A stretch of 29,321 bases of DNA from CAWEEP01 sp963808125 (GTDB lineage Bacteria; Chloroflexota; Dormibacteria; Aeolococcales; Aeolococcaceae): the NCBI GenBank assembly GCA_963808125.1, contig CAWEEP010000031.1, forward strand, positions 1 through 29,321, given 5' to 3'. Below are positions 23,133 to 29,321 of the stretch, one piece after another; position 1 is the first letter of the stretch; the number at the start of each line of letters is the position of its first letter. A program made the translations under genes and the position numbers. The notes under the pieces were generated by a model. The model was not told the DNA's origin. It worked only from the letters and a program-made list of their open reading frames with translations, and made no database searches.

Positions 23133-23984
23133 ATGGCCGAGTCGACCCCCGGCGCCCCCGCGGCGCGGCAGAGCCCGGCGCCACGCACCTACGAGACGGT
23201 GAGGTCGGCGGACGAGACCTCCATCGCCTTCGAACGTAGCGGCGAGGGGCGCCCGGTGATCCTGGTCGGCGGTGCCTTCAGCGACCGCTCCGCCGGCATC
23301 CCGCTGGCGACGGCTCTGGCACCGTATTTCACCGCCGTCACCGTCGATCGCCGGGGACGCGGCGACAGCGGGGACGCCGGTGCGTACGCCGTCGAGCGCG
23401 AGATCGAGGACCTGGCCGCCGTCATCGGTGCGGTGGGCGGGCACGCCGCCGTCTTCGGCCATTCGTCGGGGGCGTGCCTCGCCCTGGAGGCCGCAGCCCA
23501 GGGCCTCCCCATCGACCGGCTGGCGCTGTACGAGCCGCCCTACCTCCCCGACGGATTTCGGCCCCGTCCCGCCGCCGACCTCGCCGCGCGAATGCACGAC
23601 CTGCTGCGCGAGGGCCGTCGTGACGACGTCGTGGCGCTCTTCCAGGTGGAGGCGATCGGCCTGCCCCTGGCGATGGTCGAGGGGTTCAAGGCCACCCCGA
23701 TGTGGCCCGGCCTCACCAGGCTGGCGCACACCATCCCCTATGACGTCGAGGTGACCGGGCCGGGCAACGTCCTGCCGGCGGGTCGACTGGGGGCGATCCG
23801 CGTGCCGACCCTGGTCATGGCCGGCACCGCGGGCTCCGACTGGATGCTGCCCGGCGCCCGCGCCCTGGTGGCGGCCATCCCCGGTGCGCGCCTTGCGGCA
23901 CTGGAGGGCATGGACCACGGCGCCCCAGGCAGCCATCCCGAGGTTCTCCTTGCGGTGCTGCGGGAGTTCCTCGGTCAGCCCTGA
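23133..23984 (+). CDS. Alpha/beta-fold hydrolase
   Basis: A 283-residue hydrolase. The oxyanion segment is VILVGGAFSDRS (42-53), the nucleophile elbow GHSSG with S111, and the catalytic His is probably H262 in GMDHGAP. The acid would be in the TLVMAGTAGSDWM loop. It looks like the esterase/lipase or ring-cleavage product hydrolase groups, and the VDRRGRGDSGD strand is typical. The ATG at 23133 follows a TANNNT box after 8 bases; 23984 is the TGA. A DUF1801 gene follows on the same strand after 24 bases. Substrate is unknown. Confidence 0.85.
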   Translation: MAESTPGAPAARQSPAPRTYETVRSADETSIAFERSGEGRPVILVGGAFSDRSAGIPLATALAPYFTAVTVDRRGRGDSGDAGAYAVEREIEDLAAVIGAVGGHAAVFGHSSGACLALEAAAQGLPIDRLALYEPPYLPDGFRPRPAADLAARMHDLLREGRRDDVVALFQVEAIGLPLAMVEGFKATPMWPGLTRLAHTIPYDVEVTGPGNVLPAGRLGAIRVPTLVMAGTAGSDWMLPGARALVAAIPGARLAALEGMDHGAPGSHPEVLLAVLREFLGQP

Positions 23985-24008
23985 CCGCGTTGACGAGGAG
24001 GGAGGCAG

Positions 24009-24404
24009 ATGGAAAGGCCGGTGAGCGTGGAGGCGTACCTGTCGGCCGTTCCCGCGCCGATGAGAACGGCTCTGGAGACCCTGCGGGCGCAGATCCGGGC
24101 CGCGGCCCCCGGGGCGACCGAGACGATCAGCTACCAGATGCCCGGGTTCCGTCAGGACGGCCGCATGCTCGTCACCTACGCCGCCTTCAAGGACCATTGC
24201 AGCCTCTTCCCCATGAGCCTGGGTGTCATCGAGGCCCACCGGGACGAGCTGGCACCGTTCCAGGCCGGGAAGGGGACACTCCGGCTCACCCCCGAGAAGC
24301 CCATCCCCGCCGCTTTGGTGGAGAGGCTGGTCAGGGCACGCATCGAGGAGAACGCGGCCCGGGGGCGGCGGCAGGGGGCGTCAGCCGCGAGTGGCCGGGC
24401 GTGA
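24009..24404 (+). CDS. DUF1801 (YdhG-like) protein
   Basis: A 131-residue single-domain protein. The pattern VEAYLSAVPAPMRTALETLRAQIRAAAPGATETISYQMPGF... KDHCSLFPM... GTLRLTPEKPIPAALVERLVRARIEEN (described in segments) is the full DUF1801 fold, related to the iron-chaperone-like YdhG/frataxin-like group, whose true role is unsettled. A strong GAGGAGGGAGG lies before the ATG at 24009. It is close behind the hydrolase and may be co-transcribed with it. Confidence 0.85.
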   Translation: MERPVSVEAYLSAVPAPMRTALETLRAQIRAAAPGATETISYQMPGFRQDGRMLVTYAAFKDHCSLFPMSLGVIEAHRDELAPFQAGKGTLRLTPEKPIPAALVERLVRARIEENAARGRRQGASAASGRA

Positions 24405-24438
24405 CGGCGGGCTGACCGGCGCATCCAAGGGCGATCTC

Positions 24439-25674
24439 TCAGGCCGGGGTGGATGCGACGGCTGTTGATGGGGCACGCTGCTGCAGCAGGAGGCGGAGCG
24501 ACCCGGCGACGATCAGCACCGCGAGCAGCACGTCGATGACGGCGGGCTCCGTGCCGAAGGGATGGATGTAGGGATTGACCAGCATGCCCACCGCGGTCAG
24601 CGCCGCGATGAGGGTGGCGGCGATCCGTGAGCGGCGATCGACGGCGAGGACGATGAGGAAGGGCAGTGGCCAGGTCAGGTACTGCTCGATGACCACCTTG
24701 CTGAAGACGAGGAAGAGCAGGGTGGCGACGGCGGCGCAGACGGTCAGGTCGTCGACCCGGCTCAGCGTCACCATGACGAGCACGAAGACGGCGAGCAGCG
24801 CCTCGCTGATGCGGATCTGCGTGCTCGCCGGGAGCACGTGGTGGAAGACGGACTGCCAGGCCAGGCTGCCACCCAGCACCCCGACGTTGCGGGTGATGTC
24901 GGTGAAGAAGGCTCCGGGACTGGTGAGGATGTACGGCGCCGACACGACACCGACGATGACGACGCCGGCGACGGCGACCCGAATGGCGGTGACCCGCCCG
25001 CGCAGGAGCAGCCGGGGGAGGATGACCAGGGGGAACGTCTTGGCGGCGACGGCGAGGGCGAAGGTCGCCGCCATCCCCCAGCCGGCCGGGCGCAGGCGGT
25101 GGGTGTGGCCGGGAGGGCCGTCCGCTGCCGGGATGGGGTTCCCACCCTTGCGCCGGCTGCCGCCGTACAGGTGGACGGCGAGGGCGAAGAGGCCGATGCA
25201 GACGCTGTCGAAGCGGCCGTAGAAGGCGCCGTTGTAGAGGACCAGCGGGTTGAGGAAGAAGAGCCCCGCCGCGACGGCCTGCAGCCGGTCGCCGCGGCCC
25301 TGACGCCGCATCGCGGCCACCAGCACCGCCGCTGTCAGCACGTCGCCGAGCATGATCGGCAGCTTGCCCATGATGGTGAAGGGAACTCCGGCGTGGAGGC
25401 TGATCCACTGCATGGGCAGCTCGAGGTAGAGGAAGAGTGGCGTGTACGTGTAGGGGCCGCCGGGATAGGCCGGGTGGTGCGCGTAGATGTTGGTGCCGGC
25501 CAGCGTCGCCCTGGACGCGAGATCCCACACCACGAAATCCTGGCCGTGGGTGATGGGAAGGAGGACCGCCCGCGCGACGAGGCCGATGGCGAACAGTGCC
25601 GCCAGCCAGGGGTGGCGGCGGATCAACGGGACCAGGCGCGTGCGCCGTTCGCGCTTCTCCATCGGCACGCCCAT
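24439..25674 (-). CDS. GT-C-type membrane glycosyltransferase (mannosyltransferase-like)
   Basis: About 411 residues with at least eight hydrophobic helices. The first periplasmic loop carries HGQDFVVWDLASRATLAGTNIY... YPGGPYTYTPLFLYLELP, where aspartates in the first loop are the catalytic signature of polyprenyl-phosphate-dependent GT-C enzymes (GT87/PIG-M-like). A second typical block is FFLNPLVLYNGAFYGRFDSVCIGLFALAV. It would transfer a sugar from a polyprenyl carrier outside the cell. The ATG at 25674 starts just before the first helix; GTG 25710 is an in-frame alternative. A TAGCAT box (25749-25754, minus) could be its promoter. Substrate is unknown. Confidence 0.78.
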   Translation of the reverse strand: MGVPMEKRERRTRLVPLIRRHPWLAALFAIGLVARAVLLPITHGQDFVVWDLASRATLAGTNIYAHHPAYPGGPYTYTPLFLYLELPMQWISLHAGVPFTIMGKLPIMLGDVLTAAVLVAAMRRQGRGDRLQAVAAGLFFLNPLVLYNGAFYGRFDSVCIGLFALAVHLYGGSRRKGGNPIPAADGPPGHTHRLRPAGWGMAATFALAVAAKTFPLVILPRLLLRGRVTAIRVAVAGVVIVGVVSAPYILTSPGAFFTDITRNVGVLGGSLAWQSVFHHVLPASTQIRISEALLAVFVLVMVTLSRVDDLTVCAAVATLLFLVFSKVVIEQYLTWPLPFLIVLAVDRRSRIAATLIAALTAVGMLVNPYIHPFGTEPAVIDVLLAVLIVAGSLRLLLQQRAPSTAVASTPA

Positions 25675-25802
25675 GATGCCCGCCGCGGCATCCCGGGCGA
25701 CGGGGGCCACCCTGGGCCTTCACGGCGGCCGAGCGCCGCCTGTTTCCATGCTACCGTCCTCAGCTTGATGGCAGGTGGAGGCTGTCCCCGCTCCGACCCC
25801 CC

Positions 25803-26141
25803 GTGCCGTTCGCGGGGTTCGAGAGCGTGGACATGCGCGTCGGCCGGGTCTTGAGCGCGAAGCGCGCCGCCGGCACGCGTGCTCCCTGCCTCGTCCTCAC
25901 CGTCGACCTGGGCCCTCTGGGCGTCGCTCAGAGCGTCGGCCAGCTCGCCCTCGTGGCCGAGTCGGACCTCGTCGGGAAGAACGTGGTCGTCTGCATCAAC
26001 CTGGGTGCCCGGCGGATGGGCTCGTACCTCTCGGAGGCCCTCGTCCTGGGAGCGCCGCACCCCGACAACCCCGAGGGCCAGGATCAGGCTGTTCCACTCT
26101 GTGTTGACGAGCGGGCGGTGCCTGGCAGTCAGATCTTCTGA
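25803..26141 (+). CDS. CsaA-like tRNA-binding-domain protein
   Basis: A 112-residue OB-fold protein: FAGFESVDMRVGRVLSAKR... APCLVLTVDLGPLGVAQSVGQL... LVGKNVVVCINLGARRMGSYLSEALVLGAP, ending CVDERAVPGSQIF. These match the order of motifs in B. subtilis CsaA (DIRVG, KQS, LIGKQV, FMSEVLVLGA, PVPNGS). CsaA binds tRNA and has chaperone-like activity. The usual KQSSAQ segment reads AQSVGQ. It starts at GTG 25803, as the domain begins right there. A decayed second copy lies about 2.8 kb downstream at 28636-28863. It is convergent with the c-di-GMP gene. Confidence 0.85.
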   Translation: MPFAGFESVDMRVGRVLSAKRAAGTRAPCLVLTVDLGPLGVAQSVGQLALVAESDLVGKNVVVCINLGARRMGSYLSEALVLGAPHPDNPEGQDQAVPLCVDERAVPGSQIF

Positions 26142-26196
26142 GTGCGTGAGAACCGGCCGCCGCCGCGCTGCCCGCAAGTGCCGGCTGACGACGCGC

Positions 26197-28449
26197 CTAC
26201 TGCCTTGCCTGTTGACCTCGTAACAGCTCTTCGAAGCGCTCCGGGGAGACGGGCGGGCTGAAGAGATAACCCTGGAGCAGGTCGCACCCCTGCCGGCGGA
26301 GAAATGCCAGCTGCTCCTGGGTCTCAACGCCCTCCGCCGTGACCTGCAGACCGAGCCGGTGAGCAAGAGCGATCATCGCCGCCACCAGGGGCACGTCGTC
26401 ATCCGCTCGCCTGATGTCGGTGAGGAAGGACCGATCGATCTTGAGGCGGTCGACGGGGAAGGTCGCGAGCTTGCTCAGGCTGGAGTTCCCGGTGCCGAAG
26501 TCGTCGATGGCGACGGTGATCCCCGCGTCGCGCAGGTGGCGCAGCTCGTTGAGGGCCGCCACCGGCTGGGCCACCGCCGCGGTCTCGGTGATCTCGACCT
26601 CCAGGCGATCACGGGGAAGCCCGTTCTTCAGCAGCGCAGCGGACACTCTGTCGACGAACTCGCCCCGGCCCAGATCGCGTCCCGAGGCGTTGACGGCGAG
26701 GAGGAGAGTAGGCAGCCCCGCGGCTCGCCACGCCGCCACCTGGGAGCACGCGGCGTCGAGCACCCAGGCGTCGATCTCGCTGATCACCCCGGTCTCCTCG
26801 GCGAGGGGGATGAAGGCGTCCGGCATCACCAGGCCGCGGATCGGGTGGTGCCACCGCACCAGGGCCTCGCAGCCGACGATGCCGCCGCTGTCCACCGCGA
26901 TGATCGGTTGGAAGAGCAGTCGCAGTTCCCCACCCTCCACGGCGTGACGCAGGTCCTGGTCCATGGTCAGGCGCTCGGTTGCGGGCGCGAGCATGCTTGG
27001 CGCGAAGACCACGGCTCTCGCCCTGCCCGCGGCCTTGGCCGCGTACATGGCCAGCTCGGCATTGCGGAGCAGCTCACCAGCACGCGTCAGTGCCGTCGAC
27101 GCCGTGACGATGCCGATGCTCAGGCTCATCACCAGGCTGTCGCCCGCAAATTCCAGGGGAGCTCGGAACGCGTCGGCGAGGTGCTCCGCCACCTGGAGGG
27201 AGTCGATGGCGGGGCCGACGTCCTCGAGGAGCACGGCGAATTCGTCGGAACCCAGCCTGGCCACAGTGTCGTCGGGGCGGAGAACCGCTTGGAGCCGCGC
27301 CGCAACCGCCCTGAGCAGAGAGTCGCCCGCCGCGTATCCCATGCTGTCGTTGACGTTCTTGAAGTGATCCAGGTTGATGACGAGGACGGCGATGGTGGCG
27401 CGGCGGCGGTGCATCCGCGCCAGCGCATGCGCGACGCGTTCGGTGAACAGCACGCGGTTGGCTCCGCCCGTCAGCGGGTCGCGGAACCCGCCCTGGCGCA
27501 GCTGCCTGTCCAGCCGGTTGCGCTCGGTCACGTCGTTGATCAGGGAGAGGAGCCCGGTACGGCCGCCGAACTTGAGCGTTACGGTGGTGACCTCGACATC
27601 GATGACTCGCTCGTCCCGCAGGTGGTGACGGGCGCTGAAGGCCGCCCTGCCCGTGCGAGCCCGGTTGAAGTCGACGGCGAAGTGGGCCGCATCGGGGCGG
27701 ATGGCGGTGATCGGCAGGAGAGCGAACTCCTCGGCGGAGTATCCGTACTTGGCCACGGCGGCGTCGTTGACGGCGAGGAAGCTCTGCGTCTCCGCGTCGA
27801 GGACCCACATCGGCATCGGGTTCTCGAAGAAGAGACCGGGGAACCCCGCTTCGCTCGCCACCGGAGTGCCTTCACGGCGGCGCTTCATCTGGCGCAAGTC
27901 GCTGATCGTCTGTGATCCGACGGCCGCCGCGATGACCAGGCCCGCGAGGAGCTGGAGGACGGCCGTCTGGGCGGCGTCGAAGGCGTTGGGACGAAAGGAT
28001 GTGACGGTGATGGCACCGAGCCGCAGCCCGTGGCGGAGGAGGGGGACGGTGACCACCGACCGTGTTCCGAGGCGGCGGCACACCCCGGGGTCCACACGCG
28101 GGTCGTCCTCTGTGTCGTCGCAGGTCTGTGGACTGCTGGCGGCCAGGCCACGCCACGGGTCGTCGGAATCCCCGTGTCGCAAGCCGCCGCCGGTTCCGGT
28201 CCCCGCCACTCCACGGTGCACCGAGCCCTCGCCCGGGACGAACTCGACCAGGGCTCCGTCGGCCCAGCTGAGGACACGAGCCCGCTCAGCAGCGCGCCGG
28301 GCGATGGCGCCCATATTGGCGCCCAGATCGAGAACCTCCTCCTGGAACGATGCGAGCGCATAGATCTGGCGCAGCGACGGCGTCAACTCCAGCACACGCC
28401 CGCCCCCGGGCAGGGGACCTGGAACGCTTTGAGGCAGGTTTGCCCGCAT
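26197..28449 (-). CDS. GAF-PAS-GGDEF-EAL protein, probable c-di-GMP phosphodiesterase
   Basis: About 750 residues. A GAF-like domain (about 30-180; VVTVPLLRHGLRLGAITVTS) is followed by PAS (about 200-315; FFENPMPMWVLDAETQSFLAVN), GGDEF (about 320-480) and EAL (about 490-740). The cyclase site is degraded: the first metal Asp is Asn (LVINLDHFK in place of LxDxDxFK) and the signature is GSDEF, so synthesis is unlikely. The phosphodiesterase site looks intact: CEALVRW, VNASGRDL, EITETA, AIDDFGTGNSS, LKIDRSF, EGVET and LQGYLFSPP. The two sensor domains probably tune c-di-GMP breakdown. The ATG at 28449 is preferred, since the stretch before it is low complexity; 28548 is also open. Confidence 0.9.
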   Translation of the reverse strand: MRANLPQSVPGPLPGGGRVLELTPSLRQIYALASFQEEVLDLGANMGAIARRAAERARVLSWADGALVEFVPGEGSVHRGVAGTGTGGGLRHGDSDDPWRGLAASSPQTCDDTEDDPRVDPGVCRRLGTRSVVTVPLLRHGLRLGAITVTSFRPNAFDAAQTAVLQLLAGLVIAAAVGSQTISDLRQMKRRREGTPVASEAGFPGLFFENPMPMWVLDAETQSFLAVNDAAVAKYGYSAEEFALLPITAIRPDAAHFAVDFNRARTGRAAFSARHHLRDERVIDVEVTTVTLKFGGRTGLLSLINDVTERNRLDRQLRQGGFRDPLTGGANRVLFTERVAHALARMHRRRATIAVLVINLDHFKNVNDSMGYAAGDSLLRAVAARLQAVLRPDDTVARLGSDEFAVLLEDVGPAIDSLQVAEHLADAFRAPLEFAGDSLVMSLSIGIVTASTALTRAGELLRNAELAMYAAKAAGRARAVVFAPSMLAPATERLTMDQDLRHAVEGGELRLLFQPIIAVDSGGIVGCEALVRWHHPIRGLVMPDAFIPLAEETGVISEIDAWVLDAACSQVAAWRAAGLPTLLLAVNASGRDLGRGEFVDRVSAALLKNGLPRDRLEVEITETAAVAQPVAALNELRHLRDAGITVAIDDFGTGNSSLSKLATFPVDRLKIDRSFLTDIRRADDDVPLVAAMIALAHRLGLQVTAEGVETQEQLAFLRRQGCDLLQGYLFSPPVSPERFEELLRGQQARQ

Positions 28450-28635
28450 CGTGGCGCTAACGCTAGTCCGGCATGGCGCCCTGCGCAACATATCCCCGGG
28501 ATCGACACCCTCTCCGCGCTGCTCAGGGGTGGCCGGGGCCAGGGCCACCCCGCGCCACGCCCCACCGCGTCGACGGTCAACCGGAGGATTGCCGGAACCC
28601 CGGGACGAAACGGTGGGAAGCTCAGCCGACCTCGG
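28450..28635. other. Intergenic stretch with no supported gene
   Basis: Between the c-di-GMP gene start and the decayed csaA copy nothing convincing is seen. Short reading frames here have no recognisable domain or start signals. Confidence 0.4.
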
Positions 28636-28863
28636 TCGAGTAGATCCCCTTGGCGTCGGCCACCACGCTCTCGTCCCCGAAGCGCATCGAGTGGGTCAGG
28701 ACGCGGTCGTGTGCGTCAACCTCGGTGCCCGGCGGATGGTTCCCTGCGTGTCCGAGGCACTCGTCCTCAGCGCGTCGCATCCTCGGAACCTCGAAAGCCA
28801 GGGCTAGGCGATGCCCGCTGACGTCGACGCTCGCGTTGAGCTGGGCACCCGGATCTTCTCAGG
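28636..28863 (+). pseudogene. Decayed second copy of the CsaA-like gene
   Basis: The middle of this stretch encodes VGQDAVVCVNLGARRM followed by SEALVLSASHP, close to VGKNVVVCINLGARRM and SEALVLGAPHP in the intact gene at 25803. The frame ends early at TAG 28804-28806, and the C-terminus continues in a different frame as VDARVELGTRIF, matching VDERAVPGSQIF in the intact copy, with the old TGA now TCA. The N-terminal third is missing or unrecognisable (only PLGV can be aligned). It is a duplicate that lost its start, acquired a stop and a frame change, and is next to an insertion-sequence remnant. Confidence 0.75.
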
Positions 28864-29041
28864 GCCTCGGTGGCGCTCACGGGTCGGCCGTCAGCCGGCG
28901 GCCGCCGCCGCGCCAGTCTGCCGTCGCTCATCGGCGGTCACATGCCGATCGAGAGTCGTGCCACCCCCCGCTGTGACGCGTTCCTTGCCCGCCCTCAGGT
29001 GGCTAATTACGGAAGGGACGCTGTCTCGCGCATTGTTGGCA
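28864..29041. other. Intergenic stretch between csaA remnant and IS remnant
   Basis: No gene is supported. A frame running through it has no domain match until the transposase motifs begin near 29042. It may contain eroded insertion-sequence DNA. Confidence 0.4.
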
Positions 29042-29308
29042 GGGAGGGCACCGGCCAATCGGAATGACTCGCCGTTATTCGCCTCCACGCTGGACACCCT
29101 CGCCGATCGTGCCCTGCCACCCGGCGAGACCACCGTGCACCCCGACTGTGGCTACGACTTGGGCAAGACCCGCGCCGAGCTCGATCGCCGCGGCTTGGCG
29201 CCGTGCATTGCCAAGCTGGGCAAGCCGGCGCCGCCGCGAGCCACCTCGCGCCGGGTCGTGGAGCGGACCAACGCCTGGCACAACGTGTTCAAGAAGCTTG
29301 CCTGGTGA
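29042..29308 (+). mobile_element. IS5-family transposase remnant (C-terminal part)
   Basis: The frame reads APANRNDSPLFASTLDTLA, TTVHPDCGYDLGKTRAELDRRGL, IAKLGKPAPP and RRVVERTNAWHNVFKKLAW, then stops at TGA. These are the middle and C-terminal parts of IS5-type DDE transposases. Intact members have D-x-GYD, IAxKGKPAP and WxVERTxAWxN, and usually continue past KKLAW for about 50 more residues with WCTERR. The catalytic N-terminal half and the end are absent, no terminal inverted repeats were found, and the upstream 180 bases show no transposase. It is a dead fragment. Confidence 0.75.
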
Positions 29309-29321
29309 CACGATCCTCTTT

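Noticed and set aside
26142..26196. Terminator between the convergent CsaA-like and c-di-GMP genes
   Set aside because: Only short imperfect G/C pairings are present, with no U run or long stem.
29042..29321. Functional insertion sequence at the right edge
   Set aside because: Only the C-terminal part of the transposase is present, it stops early, and no inverted repeats or catalytic N-terminal half are visible.

Overview
The window is about 29 kb of very GC-rich, gene-dense bacterial DNA with strong third-position G/C bias, so almost every real gene has long spurious antisense reading frames. No rRNA, tRNA or CRISPR array was seen. The mix (thiol-type arsenate reductase, GntR/YtrA-type ABC operon, MMPL pump, CBS/MgtE_N protein, DUF1003, many apparently leaderless start codons) suggests a soil actinobacterium or a high-GC lineage near Chloroflexota/Dormibacterota. 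Taxonomy is inferred only from gene content and composition.

Layout. (1) 162-3693: two surface-polysaccharide glycosyltransferases on + and a convergent NAD-dependent sugar epimerase on -. (2) 3781-7021: a divergent divalent-metal module, with a PRC/MgtE_N/CBS soluble protein opposite an Nramp-family transporter whose metal-site residues look like the Mg2+-type (NRMT) branch. (3) 7036-8601: a replication-relaxation-like winged-helix protein and a minimal DprA-like Rossmann protein. (4) 8681-12753: TetR - MMPL pump - MarR - VOC ring-cleavage-type enzyme, with visible palindromic operators. (5) 12782-15317: an arsenic island, arsR divergent from arsM - aqpS-like channel - arsC, with no ArsB/Acr3 pump. 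(6) 15337-17090: a DUF1003 membrane protein and a secreted seven-repeat C-x5-CWAVG protein. (7) 17145-21776: a MacB-like ABC pair, a cupin, and a YtrA-type gntR - ABC ATPase - permease operon. (8) 21940-26141: lipoprotein, small membrane protein, alpha/beta hydrolase, DUF1801, a GT-C mannosyltransferase-like protein, and a CsaA-like tRNA-binding protein. (9) 26197-29308: a GAF-PAS-GGDEF-EAL c-di-GMP protein, then a decayed second copy of the CsaA-like gene and an IS5-type transposase remnant.

Five genes (the MgtE_N/CBS protein, MMPL, marR, arsR, cupin) can only be read full length if one base is added or removed. Every one of these sites is a change in the length of a single-base run, and the protein continues cleanly in the other frame. 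Consensus sequencing error is therefore the likeliest explanation, and all five are annotated here as full-length genes with a frameshift note.

Most interesting points: the MgtE_N/CBS soluble sensor facing an NRMT-like transporter whose leader can mask its own ribosome binding site; the pump-less arsenic methylation/reduction operon with an aquaporin lacking the filter arginine; the seven-fold CWAVG repeat protein; and the recurrent TANNNT-N6-8-start leaderless promoter architecture.
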